Below, in pieces: positions 11,404 to 19,416 of a DNA stretch of 64,000 nt. Every line of letters begins with the position of its first letter. Position 1 is the first letter of the stretch. A model generated the notes under the pieces. That model was given only the letters and a program-made list of their open reading frames with translations, had not been told where the DNA came from and made no database searches. This stretch comes from Rhynchospora pubera (lineage: Eukaryota > Streptophyta > Magnoliopsida > Poales > Cyperaceae), in contig CM051460.1 in the NCBI GenBank assembly GCA_028095005.1, positions 83,283,676 to 83,347,675 of the forward strand, in the 5' to 3' direction. The position numbers and the translations under genes were made by a program.

Positions 11404-14400
11404 ATGGAAATGAAACCCAATTACTTTTCGTTGGGGCGTAACCCTCTTAGCGACGCGTCTTATCGGAACCCGGATGAGATGATAAATGAGCAAGGGCCGG
11501 GTCACCACCCCTTTAGTGGCGCGCCTTATCGGAACCCGGATAAGGTGATAAGTGAGCAAGGGCCGGATCGTCACTCCCTTAGTGGCGCGCTACATCAGCG
11601 CCCGGATGTAGTGGCAAGTAAGCAAGGGTCTTCGCACTTTTCACGACGGGTGCGGGGGGCAAGGAAGATAGTCAGTGAGAGTAGGATTCGTTTAGGTAGT
11701 TGGAATGTAGGGTCTCTAACAGGAAAGTTAAGAGAGTTAGTGGATACGGCGATCAGGAGGCGTGTGAACATCTTGTGCGTACAAGAGACAAAGTGGACGG
11801 GCCAAAAAGCAAAGGAAGTGGAGAACACCGGTTTCAAGCTGTGGTACACTGGAAAAGAACGGGGCAGGAATGGAGTAGGTATCTTAATCGACAAGAGCCT
11901 TAAGAGTGGAGTTGTCGACGTGCGGAGACAAGGGGATAGGATCATTCTAGTGAAGCTAGTTTTGGGGGACTTAGTTTTGAACGTCATTAGTGCTTATGCA
12001 CCACAAGTAGGACTAAGTGAATCCATCAAAATCCAATTCTGGGAAGATTTAGATGGTATGATTAGAAGTGTGCCAACCACTGAAAAGCTCTTCATCGGAG
12101 GAGACTTCAATGGACATGTAGGTGAAACTAGTGGAGGGTTTGAGAGGGTGCATGGGGGTTTTGGGTATGGCGATAGGAACCAAGAAGGTGAGGACTTCTT
12201 GAACTTGGCCATAGCTTACGACCTCATGATAGCTAATACCTTCTTTAGAAAAAGACAATCCCACTTAGTTACCTTTAGTAGTGCCCAACACTTTTCTCAG
12301 ATTGATTTTGTTCTTGCTAGGAGAGAGGACAGACGAGCCTGCATGGATTGCAAGGTTATACCTGGGGAATGTGTCGTCTCACAACACAAACTTGTGGTGG
12401 CTGATTTTCGCTTTTCGCTGCGTTCTAGAGTAGGTAGAGGTGCTCGAGTTGTGAAGACGAAGTGGTGGAAGCTCAAAGGAGACGTGTCTCATACTTTTAG
12501 GGGCAGAATGATTGAAGAAGGTCCGTGGAAAGCAGATGAAGAAGCAAACAAGATGTGGGAAGATATGTCAGCTAGCATTCAAAAGGTAGCTACGGAAGTG
12601 CTTGGAGTTACTAGAGGAAGCAACCGCGAACCCAAAGATACGTGGTGGTGGAACGACGAAGTGCAGAAAGCTATTAAAGAAAAGAAAGAATGCTACAAAC
12701 GCTTGCACCATGACAAGACCGACGACAATGCGCAGAAGTACAAATTGGCCAAGAAGAATGCAAAGAAAGCTGTGAGCGAAGCAAGAGGTCGGGCTTATGA
12801 GGATCTATACCAGAAGCTGAGTACGAAGGAGGGTGAGAAGGACGTGTATAAGATAGCCAAGCTTCGAGATAGGAAGACGAGAGACTTAAACCAAGTGAAG
12901 TGCATCAAGGACGAGACTGATAGGCTTTTAGTGAGGGACGACGAGATCAATAATAGGTGGAGGGATTACTTCAACAAGTTATTCAATGGAGAGGATGACG
13001 ACTTAGGAATTGTGTTGAACGACTCCTTTGATGACTCCAATAGACGTTTTGTTAGGAGAATTCAAGAGTCCGAGGTGAAAGAAGCCTTAAAACGAATGAA
13101 AGTAGGTAAGGCTCTAGGACCTGATAACATACCAATCGAAGTATGGAGGTGCCTCGGAGATGTGGCTGTAGTTTGGTTAACCAAACTATTCAATAGCATT
13201 TTCCGATCAAATAGGATGCCAGATGCGTGGAGGAGAAGCACTCTAGTACCAATCTTCAAGAATAAAGGGGATGCTCAAAGCTGTACAAACTATAGAGGAA
13301 TTAAGCTTATGAGTCATACAATGAAGCTTTGGGAGAGAGTGATAGAACATCGTTTGAGACGGATGACAAACGTTTCGAAAAACCAATTTGGTTTTATGCC
13401 TGGGAGGTCAACCATGGAGGCCATCTTCCTAATAAGGCAATTGATGGAGAGATATCGGGAGCGAAAGAAGGATCTACATATGGTTTTCATTGATTTGGAG
13501 AAAGCATACGACAAAGTGCCAAGGAAAGTTATGTGGTGGGCACTAGAAAAGAAGAAAGTCCCCACAAAGTATGTTACCCTCATCCAAGACATGTATGATG
13601 GTGCCGTTACTTGCATCAGGACATGTGATAGTGTAACTAGTGACTTTCCTATTAAAATAGGACTACATCAGGGATCAGCTTTGAGCCCGTATATTTTTGC
13701 CTTAGTGATGGATGAGATCACGAAGGATATACAGGGAGAGATTCCTTGGTGTATGCTCTTTGCGGACGATGTGGTGTTAGTCGATGAGAGTAGGACGGAG
13801 GTCGATAGGAAATTGGAATTGTGGAGACGAACTCTAGAGTCCAAAGGGTTTAGGCTTAGTAGAACTAAGACGGAGTATATGGGGTGCGAGTTTAGTGGGA
13901 TACGACCAGTGGACGGAGATGTCTGTCTAGACGGGCAGGTAGTACCTACGAAAGATACTTTTCGATATTTAGGGTCGATGCTGCAGAGCGATGGCGAGAT
14001 AGATGAAGATGTTAGTCACAGGATAAGAGCGGGGTGGGTGAAATGGCGACAAGCATCAGGCGTCCTATGCGATAAGAAAGTCCCGCAGAAGCTAAAAGGC
14101 AAGTTCTACAGGACAGCGATTAGACCTGCGATGTTGTATGGCGCAGAATGTTGGGCTACTAAAAGACGACATGTCCAGAAGATGAGTGTAGCTGAGATGC
14201 GTATGTTGAGGTGGATCTGCGGTCACACGAGGAAAGATCGGATTAGAAATGATGACATACGAGATATGGTTGGGGTCGCACCAATAGAGGAGAAGTTGAT
14301 CCAACATCGTTTGAGATGGTTTGGACATATCCAACGCAGACCTCCAGAGGCACCGGTACGTATCGGAATTCTTAATCATTTCGAGAACACCCGGAGGGGG

Positions 14401-14526
14401 AGAGGGAGACCAAGATTGACATGGGAAGAAGCGGTGAAAAGAGACCTTAAAGAATGGAACGTCTCCAAGGAGTTGGCGATCGATAGGAGCGCTTGGAAGT
14501 TAGCAATTCATGTACCGGAGCCATGA
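11404..14526 (+). CDS. LINE endonuclease-reverse transcriptase polyprotein
   Basis: A single uninterrupted ORF of 1040 residues that copies LINE RNA into DNA at a nicked target. The endonuclease domain covers about residues 95-335: GSWNVGSLTG (98-107), QETKW (127-131, catalytic Glu), GGDFNGHVG (232-240), SQIDFVL (298-304) and SQHKLVVADF with the C-terminal catalytic His at 328. The reverse transcriptase follows: PIFKNKGD and NYRGI (fingers), FIDLEKAYDKVP (first catalytic Asp region), GLHQGSALSP, and FADD at 786-789. The C-terminus carries a conserved RRGRGRPRLTWEEAVKRDL stretch. Residues 11-75 form three imperfect 25-residue repeats (YRNPDEMI...EQGP). Both catalytic domains look complete, so this copy may be competent, but activity is inference. 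The upstream ATG at 11404 is the first in frame. Confidence 0.93.
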   Translation: MEMKPNYFSLGRNPLSDASYRNPDEMINEQGPGHHPFSGAPYRNPDKVISEQGPDRHSLSGALHQRPDVVASKQGSSHFSRRVRGARKIVSESRIRLGSWNVGSLTGKLRELVDTAIRRRVNILCVQETKWTGQKAKEVENTGFKLWYTGKERGRNGVGILIDKSLKSGVVDVRRQGDRIILVKLVLGDLVLNVISAYAPQVGLSESIKIQFWEDLDGMIRSVPTTEKLFIGGDFNGHVGETSGGFERVHGGFGYGDRNQEGEDFLNLAIAYDLMIANTFFRKRQSHLVTFSSAQHFSQIDFVLARREDRRACMDCKVIPGECVVSQHKLVVADFRFSLRSRVGRGARVVKTKWWKLKGDVSHTFRGRMIEEGPWKADEEANKMWEDMSASIQKVATEVLGVTRGSNREPKDTWWWNDEVQKAIKEKKECYKRLHHDKTDDNAQKYKLAKKNAKKAVSEARGRAYEDLYQKLSTKEGEKDVYKIAKLRDRKTRDLNQVKCIKDETDRLLVRDDEINNRWRDYFNKLFNGEDDDLGIVLNDSFDDSNRRFVRRIQESEVKEALKRMKVGKALGPDNIPIEVWRCLGDVAVVWLTKLFNSIFRSNRMPDAWRRSTLVPIFKNKGDAQSCTNYRGIKLMSHTMKLWERVIEHRLRRMTNVSKNQFGFMPGRSTMEAIFLIRQLMERYRERKKDLHMVFIDLEKAYDKVPRKVMWWALEKKKVPTKYVTLIQDMYDGAVTCIRTCDSVTSDFPIKIGLHQGSALSPYIFALVMDEITKDIQGEIPWCMLFADDVVLVDESRTEVDRKLELWRRTLESKGFRLSRTKTEYMGCEFSGIRPVDGDVCLDGQVVPTKDTFRYLGSMLQSDGEIDEDVSHRIRAGWVKWRQASGVLCDKKVPQKLKGKFYRTAIRPAMLYGAECWATKRRHVQKMSVAEMRMLRWICGHTRKDRIRNDDIRDMVGVAPIEEKLIQHRLRWFGHIQRRPPEAPVRIGILNHFENTRRGRGRPRLTWEEAVKRDLKEWNVSKELAIDRSAWKLAIHVPEP

Positions 14527-14597
14527 CGTAGGAACTTAGGGGTAGGAGCGATGTCATAGGTTTGTAGGTCCCTCTATCAGGTCACGGTCGAGGTCTA

Positions 14598-14659
14598 GGT
14601 TTCTACTATTACTATTATTATTAGAGGTATTATTATTAGTATGGCTAGTCTTACTATTA

Positions 14660-14696
<37 letters not shown>

Positions 14697-14850
14697 TTAT
14701 TTTTATTTTTATTTTATTTTTTTATTTTTATTTTATTTTTTTATTTTATTTTTTTTTTATTTATTTATTTTTTTTTTTTTAATTTTTTTTTTATTTTTTA
14801 TTTTTTTTTTTTTTTTTTTTTATTTTTTTTTTTTTATTTTTTTTTTTTTT
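14598..14850 (+). repeat. Low-complexity T-rich tract in LINE 3' region
   Basis: Begins with ATT/ACT triplet repeats (14600-14665) and continues as almost uninterrupted T runs broken by single A residues to 14850. It precedes the conserved 3' end of the LINE. It has no coding meaning; long apparent Phe-rich reading frames here are artefacts. Confidence 0.85.
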
Positions 14851-14956
14851 CGATGTGTTCTCTTATTGGGTTTCTTTCTAGCCTACCCCAACTTGTTTGG
14901 GACAAAAGGCTTAGTTGTTGTTGTTGTTGTTGTTGTTGTTGTCATGGGAAGATGGG

Positions 14957-15403
14957 GGAAAAGAAAAGGTATAAGAAGTTACTTTGTAATATCATGAACT
15001 AGTTAAAAATAAGAAATATAAGGGTACTTATGAAAGTTTGTTAGAATATGTTTTTTTTTTTTTGGACCAAAGGGGTCATTTATGATTGTAATGAAATCAA
15101 ATAGTGATGCTGTATATAAAATACATGATACAGGGACGGGTCATGCGACAAACGTGATAATTCCCATTATTTTTAATGATGGGAAATATAGCATTACAAT
15201 AGGAAACAACAATGTCCTGTGTATTTTTCGCTGTCACAAATTCACAATGGATTTCCTGCCTAAAGATGAATAACAAATTCGTATAGAAGACAAACAAAAA
15301 AAATAAAAGCATATGTAGAAAAAGACGTCTGATACGTATGAGTTTTAGAAAAATGAAATGCATTTGATTGTATATCAATTTTTTAAAGAATTTTTTTACA
15401 GTA
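14957..15403 (+). other. Displaced PEX14 3' flank
   Basis: Sequence that directly followed PEX14 before the LINE inserted. It is AT-rich with no gene. It probably holds the original PEX14 polyadenylation region, but no single signal stands out (several AATAAA-like words). Confidence 0.4.
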
Positions 15404-15412
15404 TTATAAAAT

Positions 15413-15811
15413 GAGGATTGCTAAAATGCTATGCATAGCATGGGTGGCTTTTGTGCTACGGATTCGTTTTTGAATTTTATGCTTCAAACAATCGATCCAA
15501 ACCGTTCATTATCTTCTTCATATCGAAATCTCATTAGAAACTAAATTTTTTATATATATATTTTTGAATTTTGTACTATTTTTCTCAGATTTTTTAAAAT
15601 CACTGTTATTGAAGGGTCCAGAATTTACTAGATTAAGTATTTTAAAAAAATTGAAAAAAATAGTAAAAAAATGTAAAATTTGGTTTCTAATGAATGTTCA
15701 ATATGAAGAAGATAATGAACAGTTTGGATCAGTTGTTTGAAGCATGAAATTTAAGAACGAATCCGTAGCACGAAGGCCACCCATGCTATGCATAGCATTT
15801 TAGCAATCCTC
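15413..15811. mobile_element. Foldback element with long inverted repeats
   Basis: A 399-bp element with inverted arms of about 130 bp, starting GAGGATTGCTAAAATGC and ending with its complement. Each arm contains the palindrome GCTATGCATAGC. It is flanked by a perfect 9-bp direct repeat TTATAAAAT (15404-15412 and 15812-15820), the duplication size of Mutator-like elements. The inner arm carries the core words ATCCAAACCGTTCATTATCTTC and TTCATATCGAA shared with the elements near 10.5, 32.0 and 35.7 kb. No ORF. Confidence 0.85.
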
Positions 15812-16129
15812 TTATAAAATAAGACAAAATAAAATTAAATGAAACAAAAATTCTCTCGCAAGGATAGAGGTCAAATAGAATGGCTTGCATTCATTCGGCT
15901 AAAACCAGTTTGTTCAAATCTGTTCATTAATTAAACTTCAGTTAGTCACAAGAGCATCTAATTAATCTAATTTAAAATTTGAACAAGGGCCTGATGTACC
16001 ATGTATTTTCTTTCATTTTGTGAAATAAGTGGGGGCAAATAAACCCCATCTCTTTTCTGATACACCATCCTAATATTTGACAAAAACTACTAAGTTTGAT
16101 GTTCTTTATTGTGTTCGTTCTTTCTTATC

Positions 16130-16282
16130 GACTCCGTTTGGATAGGTGTGGAAAGAAAGGAAGAAGTGAGAAAAAATATTGGAAAGTGTGTAACTTTGTG
16201 AAGAATTTAGATTGTTTATAATTTTTTTTTCTTTCTTCTTCCTTCTTCTTCTTTTTCCTTCTTCCTATATCCAAACGCACCC
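16130..16282. mobile_element. Tourist-like MITE, GTTTGGAT family, copy 2
   Basis: A 153-bp element with ends GACTCCGTTTGGATAGG and, inverted, ATCCAAACGCACCC. It is flanked by ATC (16127-16129 and 16283-16285). The interior closely matches copy 1 at 1722 (AAAGTGTGTAACTTTGTGAAGA, TTGTTTATAATTTTTTTT, then CTTCTTCC-rich). Confidence 0.75.
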
Positions 16283-16841
16283 ATCAATAATACTCTCTAT
16301 ATTTCACATCTTAGTTTTCCTTTGAAACAGTACAAAAGTTTGACTTGCTTCGAGACTATACATATAATTAGTTTCGCCGATTATCAAAAGATGGTTAATT
16401 AATAACACTGCTTTTCAATAGCTTTTATTCTTTACTGCAAGGTTTCTCGAAGGAAATTTAAGTAGAGTAGCATTCTAGTGCCACAAATTTTTTAACACAA
16501 ATACCACAATTTCTCAATTTCATTAATATTTGAAAAAAATATTATGTTTTTAATTCAAACCATTGATCTTGTTCAATTTAACGAGCGATGCATTTCTATT
16601 TAATTTTTGTAATGTTAGAGTTCATTTGATACTCCATTTAAGATGTTAAGATGTCAACTCATGAATGTATTAAAATTATCTGTTTCCAGAGCACCTCCAT
16701 GTCGAACCCTTCACACTGTTTGCTTCTCAAAATCCAACTGCTAAGAAGACTTTGTGATTAGTGCACGTGAAGCTGATTATGTAGATTTGATAAACTGGCA
16801 GGTACTTATAATCAAGTTCGTGATCAACCAAAACATTCTTA

Positions 16842-17198
16842 GGCTCCGTTTAGATGAATTCAGATCTGGTGCCGCGCGGCACAGAGTGTAGCGCGGAATT
16901 CTAGCCGTCTGATCAAGATCCAATGGACAGGGAAGCCCCGTGCATGTAACCTAGATTGATAGTCCGTAAAAAATTAACCGTCCGATCAAGATCAGACGGC
17001 TCGTACGCGCGCTACACGTTGTCCCGCGCTACAGCGGATTTGGATCCCCGTTTGGATAGGTATGGGAAAAAGAGAAAAAGGGAAGAAATAGGAAGAAGTA
17101 TTGTGAAGTGTATAACTTTGTGAAGAGTTTGAATTGTTTATAATTTTTTTTCTTCCCTTCTTTCTTCTTCCTCCTTTTTCTTGCATCCAAACGGAGCC
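16842..17198. mobile_element. Tourist-like MITE, copy 3, split by a nested MITE
   Basis: The outer element has termini GGCTCCGTTTAGAT and, inverted, ATCCAAACGGAGCC, flanked by TTA (16839-16841 and 17199-17201). Its body from 17058 onward matches copies 1 and 2. Bases 16856-17047 are a second, GC-rich element that inserted in the first 14 bp and duplicated the terminal CCGTTTGGAT. The nesting gives a relative order: GTTTGGAT element first, GC-rich element second. Confidence 0.8.
16856..17047. mobile_element. GC-rich MULE-type MITE, copy 1 (nested)
   Basis: A 192-bp element with inverted repeats of about 55 bp rich in GCGCG words, ending internally in TAGCCGTCTGATCAAGATC and its complement. 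The middle reads CCGTGCATGTAACCTAGATTG. It is flanked by CCGTTTAGAT (16846-16855) and CCGTTTGGAT (17048-17057), a 10-bp duplication with one mismatch. Two closely related copies lie at 51840 and 52132. Long inverted repeats and 10-11-bp duplications indicate a Mutator-derived MITE. Confidence 0.85.
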
Positions 17199-17201
17199 TT
17201 A

Positions 17202-17548
17202 GGAAAGAAAATCAGTTTTATAACGAGGAATCACTGATTGGAACCGAAACAAGAAATTACGTATTTACGTGCTTTGATTACTAAATCTAGCAGTAATCAA
17301 TAGCAATATGTACAAACAAATACAGAATTTACACAATATTTAGGTGTATATACTAGATTTCATTTAACGGTAAAAGGAAAAAAGAAAAGTAAATTAAGAA
17401 AATTAGATAACACCAAATTATTATTGATGATGAAACATGCAATTAATTAGCACAGAAAGAAAAAAAAAAGTCATTACAGCAACCAAATTCCACTTACATC
17501 CATGCATCCATGGATAAAGAAAGAAACAAAACACCCATCTGAATTCAA
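17202..17548. other. Intergenic, nothing recognised
   Basis: AT-rich; no gene, RNA or element boundary seen. It may be the 3' flank of the minus-strand gene at 17751-18331. Confidence 0.5.
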
Positions 17549-17694
17549 GATCAAAACACCCATTAATAACTTATTGGAATGAAAAGTGCAAAGATCAAAA
17601 CACCCATTAATAACTTATTGGAATGAAAAGTGCAAAGATCAAAACACCCATTAATAACTTATTGGAATGAAAAGTGCAAAGATCAAAACACCCA
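17549..17694. repeat. 44-bp tandem repeat, three units plus part
   Basis: Three essentially identical 44-bp units beginning GATCAAAACACCCATTAATA start at 17549, 17593 and 17637, followed by a partial fourth at 17681. They sit just beyond the 3' end of the minus-strand gene. Confidence 0.9.
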
Positions 17695-17750
17695 TCTGAA
17701 TTCAAGAAAGAATGCAAGCATTGTCGACATGCATGGGACATCAATGTCGT

Positions 17751-18331
17751 CTAACTAGAAACTGGGCGGTCCCAGAAGTTGTTGGGGCCTTCTTGCCATG
17801 TACCAGCGGCCGGCGGCTTCTTCGATTCATCGATATTGAACCACAAGGCGATTTCAAACTGCAGGCGGTCATCTTGAGCAGCGAAGCCATTTTTGTCGTT
17901 GAACCAATCTACATACACCATGGGGAGGCCCAAGCCCTCGCCGATGGTGTCTGCTTTGAAGTCCCTCTCGGGTTTCGAACCAAAACCGCTTATTTCCCAC
18001 CTATTACTTGGTTTGTGATAATATGTGGTAGCATGGCAATACGTGGTGACTAACTGCGCATTACTTAACAAACAGACATGAGCCTGCACAAGACCTCCGA
18101 CGACGGGGTACAGACGGACCTCCAATTTGATCAAGTCTCCCACTGTAAAGGGCCAGTACTTTTGAAAGTACATCTCTTTAAAGGCTTTTGCGTTTAACAA
18201 CTTTTCATTCGATTCACCGTGGGCTAAAAGCTTTGGCAAATCTGTTTCTACAACCGAAACAAATCCATGAATGAATGAACGCGTACCTGCATGGCGCGAA
18301 ACCAGCGGGTGATTTTTGAGGAATCCGCCAT
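17751..18331 (-). CDS. Unidentified small protein gene, frame broken near start
   Basis: Family not recognised. A 162-codon open frame (18239 to 17751) is continuous in frame with a further ~30 codons upstream to about 18330, giving a sensible hydrophilic/aromatic protein (VGDLIKLEVRLYPVVGG, TTYYHKPSNRWEISGF, DKNGFAAQDD, FNIDESKKPPAAGTW; stop just after RPVSS). A textbook TATA box lies at 18380-18387, about 50 bp before the first ATG at 18331. That ATG opens a different frame (MADSSKITRWFRAMQ) that stops after about 27 codons. The only GT-AG pair that could join them (18286 to 18242) would be a 45-bp intron with the wrong phase. So either a small indel has broken the gene, the assembly has an error, or there is an unseen upstream exon. 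No membrane segments or known catalytic motif were seen; a lectin-like beta-rich fold is possible but is a guess. Confidence 0.5.
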
Positions 18332-18379
18332 CAAGATAGTTCCAGAATTATTTGGTACTCTCTGAATCGTTCTCCCCCT

Positions 18380-18387
18380 TATTTATA
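18380..18387 (-). promoter_or_regulatory. TATA box of the 17.75-18.33 kb gene
   Basis: Minus strand reads CCTATAAATAAGG. Transcription would start about 30 bp downstream, giving a leader of roughly 20 nt before the ATG at 18331. Its quality argues the downstream frame is, or recently was, a real gene. Confidence 0.65.
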
Positions 18388-18715
18388 GGACCAAAAGTAG
18401 CTGGTAGCTAGAGACATATTGCATGCACTCGGTATGGGTTTGCTCCTTTCCTATTAAATTTACTAATAACTTAGTGCAACTTGTCACGAAATAATTAATT
18501 ATCATGTATGTATTTATATGTCTTTTTGTTAGCCTTAGCCAGATAGCTTTATATATTCCACTAACAAGACGAGAGATTGACGGCGTCTGTTTAAATGCCA
18601 GTTTAATGCGTATTTTTTATTTCCCTTATTTTGACTCCCAATAGTCGGTATATTATATCATATGAATTAATTAACTTTAACGTATATTAATTAATCGCAC
18701 TATGCGAAATTTTGG

Positions 18716-19178
18716 TTTCTGTAACGGTTAATAAAAGACTTCTGTAACGGTACACGAAACGTTACTGTAGCCCCCGTTACAGAATGTCTAATAACCGTTA
18801 CAGATCTATAACGGTTATTAGACAACAACCGTTACAGTAGCCCCCTCTTCTGTAACGGTTATTATCTAATAACCGTTATGGTATACGCAAGGGAAAATCT
18901 GGTACTGTTTTTTGTAGAACATGTGTAACGGTTATTAGATAATAACCGTTACAGAATCCAGTCTTCTGTAACGGTTATTATCTAATAACCGTTATGGTAT
19001 TGTGGACGGAACAGGTGTGGTGTTTGGAGAACTTCTGTAACGGTTATTAGGTAATAACCGTTACAGAAGACTTGATTCTGTAACGGTTATTAGATAATAA
19101 CCGTTACAGATAATATTTATAATTAAAAAAAATGAAATTATAATATTCTGTAACGGTTATTATCTAATAACCGTTACA
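18716..19178. repeat. Left subterminal palindromic repeat array of CACTA
   Basis: About six full ~32-bp palindromes plus partial units, each reading CTGTAACGGTTATTA then TAATAACCGTTACAG around a short variable centre (e.g. near 18850, 18925, 18966, 19034, 19078, 19147). In En/Spm, subterminal repeats bind the TnpA protein; that function is assumed here from the family. Confidence 0.85.
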
Positions 19179-19416
19179 AAAGTCTTAATTTTTTTTTTGA
19201 GTTTTGCCTGTTTGATTGGCTAGCCCCAATTTGCTAGCCGAATTGGTACCAAATTGGTACCCAATTTACATTAACAAATGCAGCATATATATATATCACA
19301 AAGCACACATATATCAAACATATATAATCATGCATATCACACAAACAATAAACAAAGTATTTACATATATCACAAGTATAATCAAACATGGCAAGTCATC
19401 AAATAACACATTTTAA

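Larger units (their letters stand above)
11270..14941 (+). mobile_element. Full-length RTE-type LINE retrotransposon
   Basis: Non-LTR retrotransposon, 3672 bp, bounded by a perfect 15-bp direct repeat TCATGGGAAGATGGG (11255-11269 and 14942-14956). It has a short 5' region, one long ORF (11404-14526), a 3' region with a long T-rich low-complexity tract and a (TTG)n tail ending at 14941. A single ORF with apurinic-type endonuclease plus reverse transcriptase and a simple-repeat tail instead of poly(A) is typical of the RTE clade. Orientation matches PEX14. The intact ORF and perfect duplication indicate a recent insertion. The last ~75 bp (AGCCTACCCCAACTTG, GACAAAAGGCTTAG, TTG tail) match Au-type plant SINE 3' ends as I remember them. 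Confidence 0.92.

Noticed and set aside
14641..14997. Long Phe-rich reading frame
   Set aside because: Produced by the T-rich low-complexity tract of the LINE 3' region.
17712..18053. 113-codon plus-strand frame over the small gene
   Set aside because: The minus strand has the TATA box and the longer, more protein-like frame; the plus-strand frame is its shadow.
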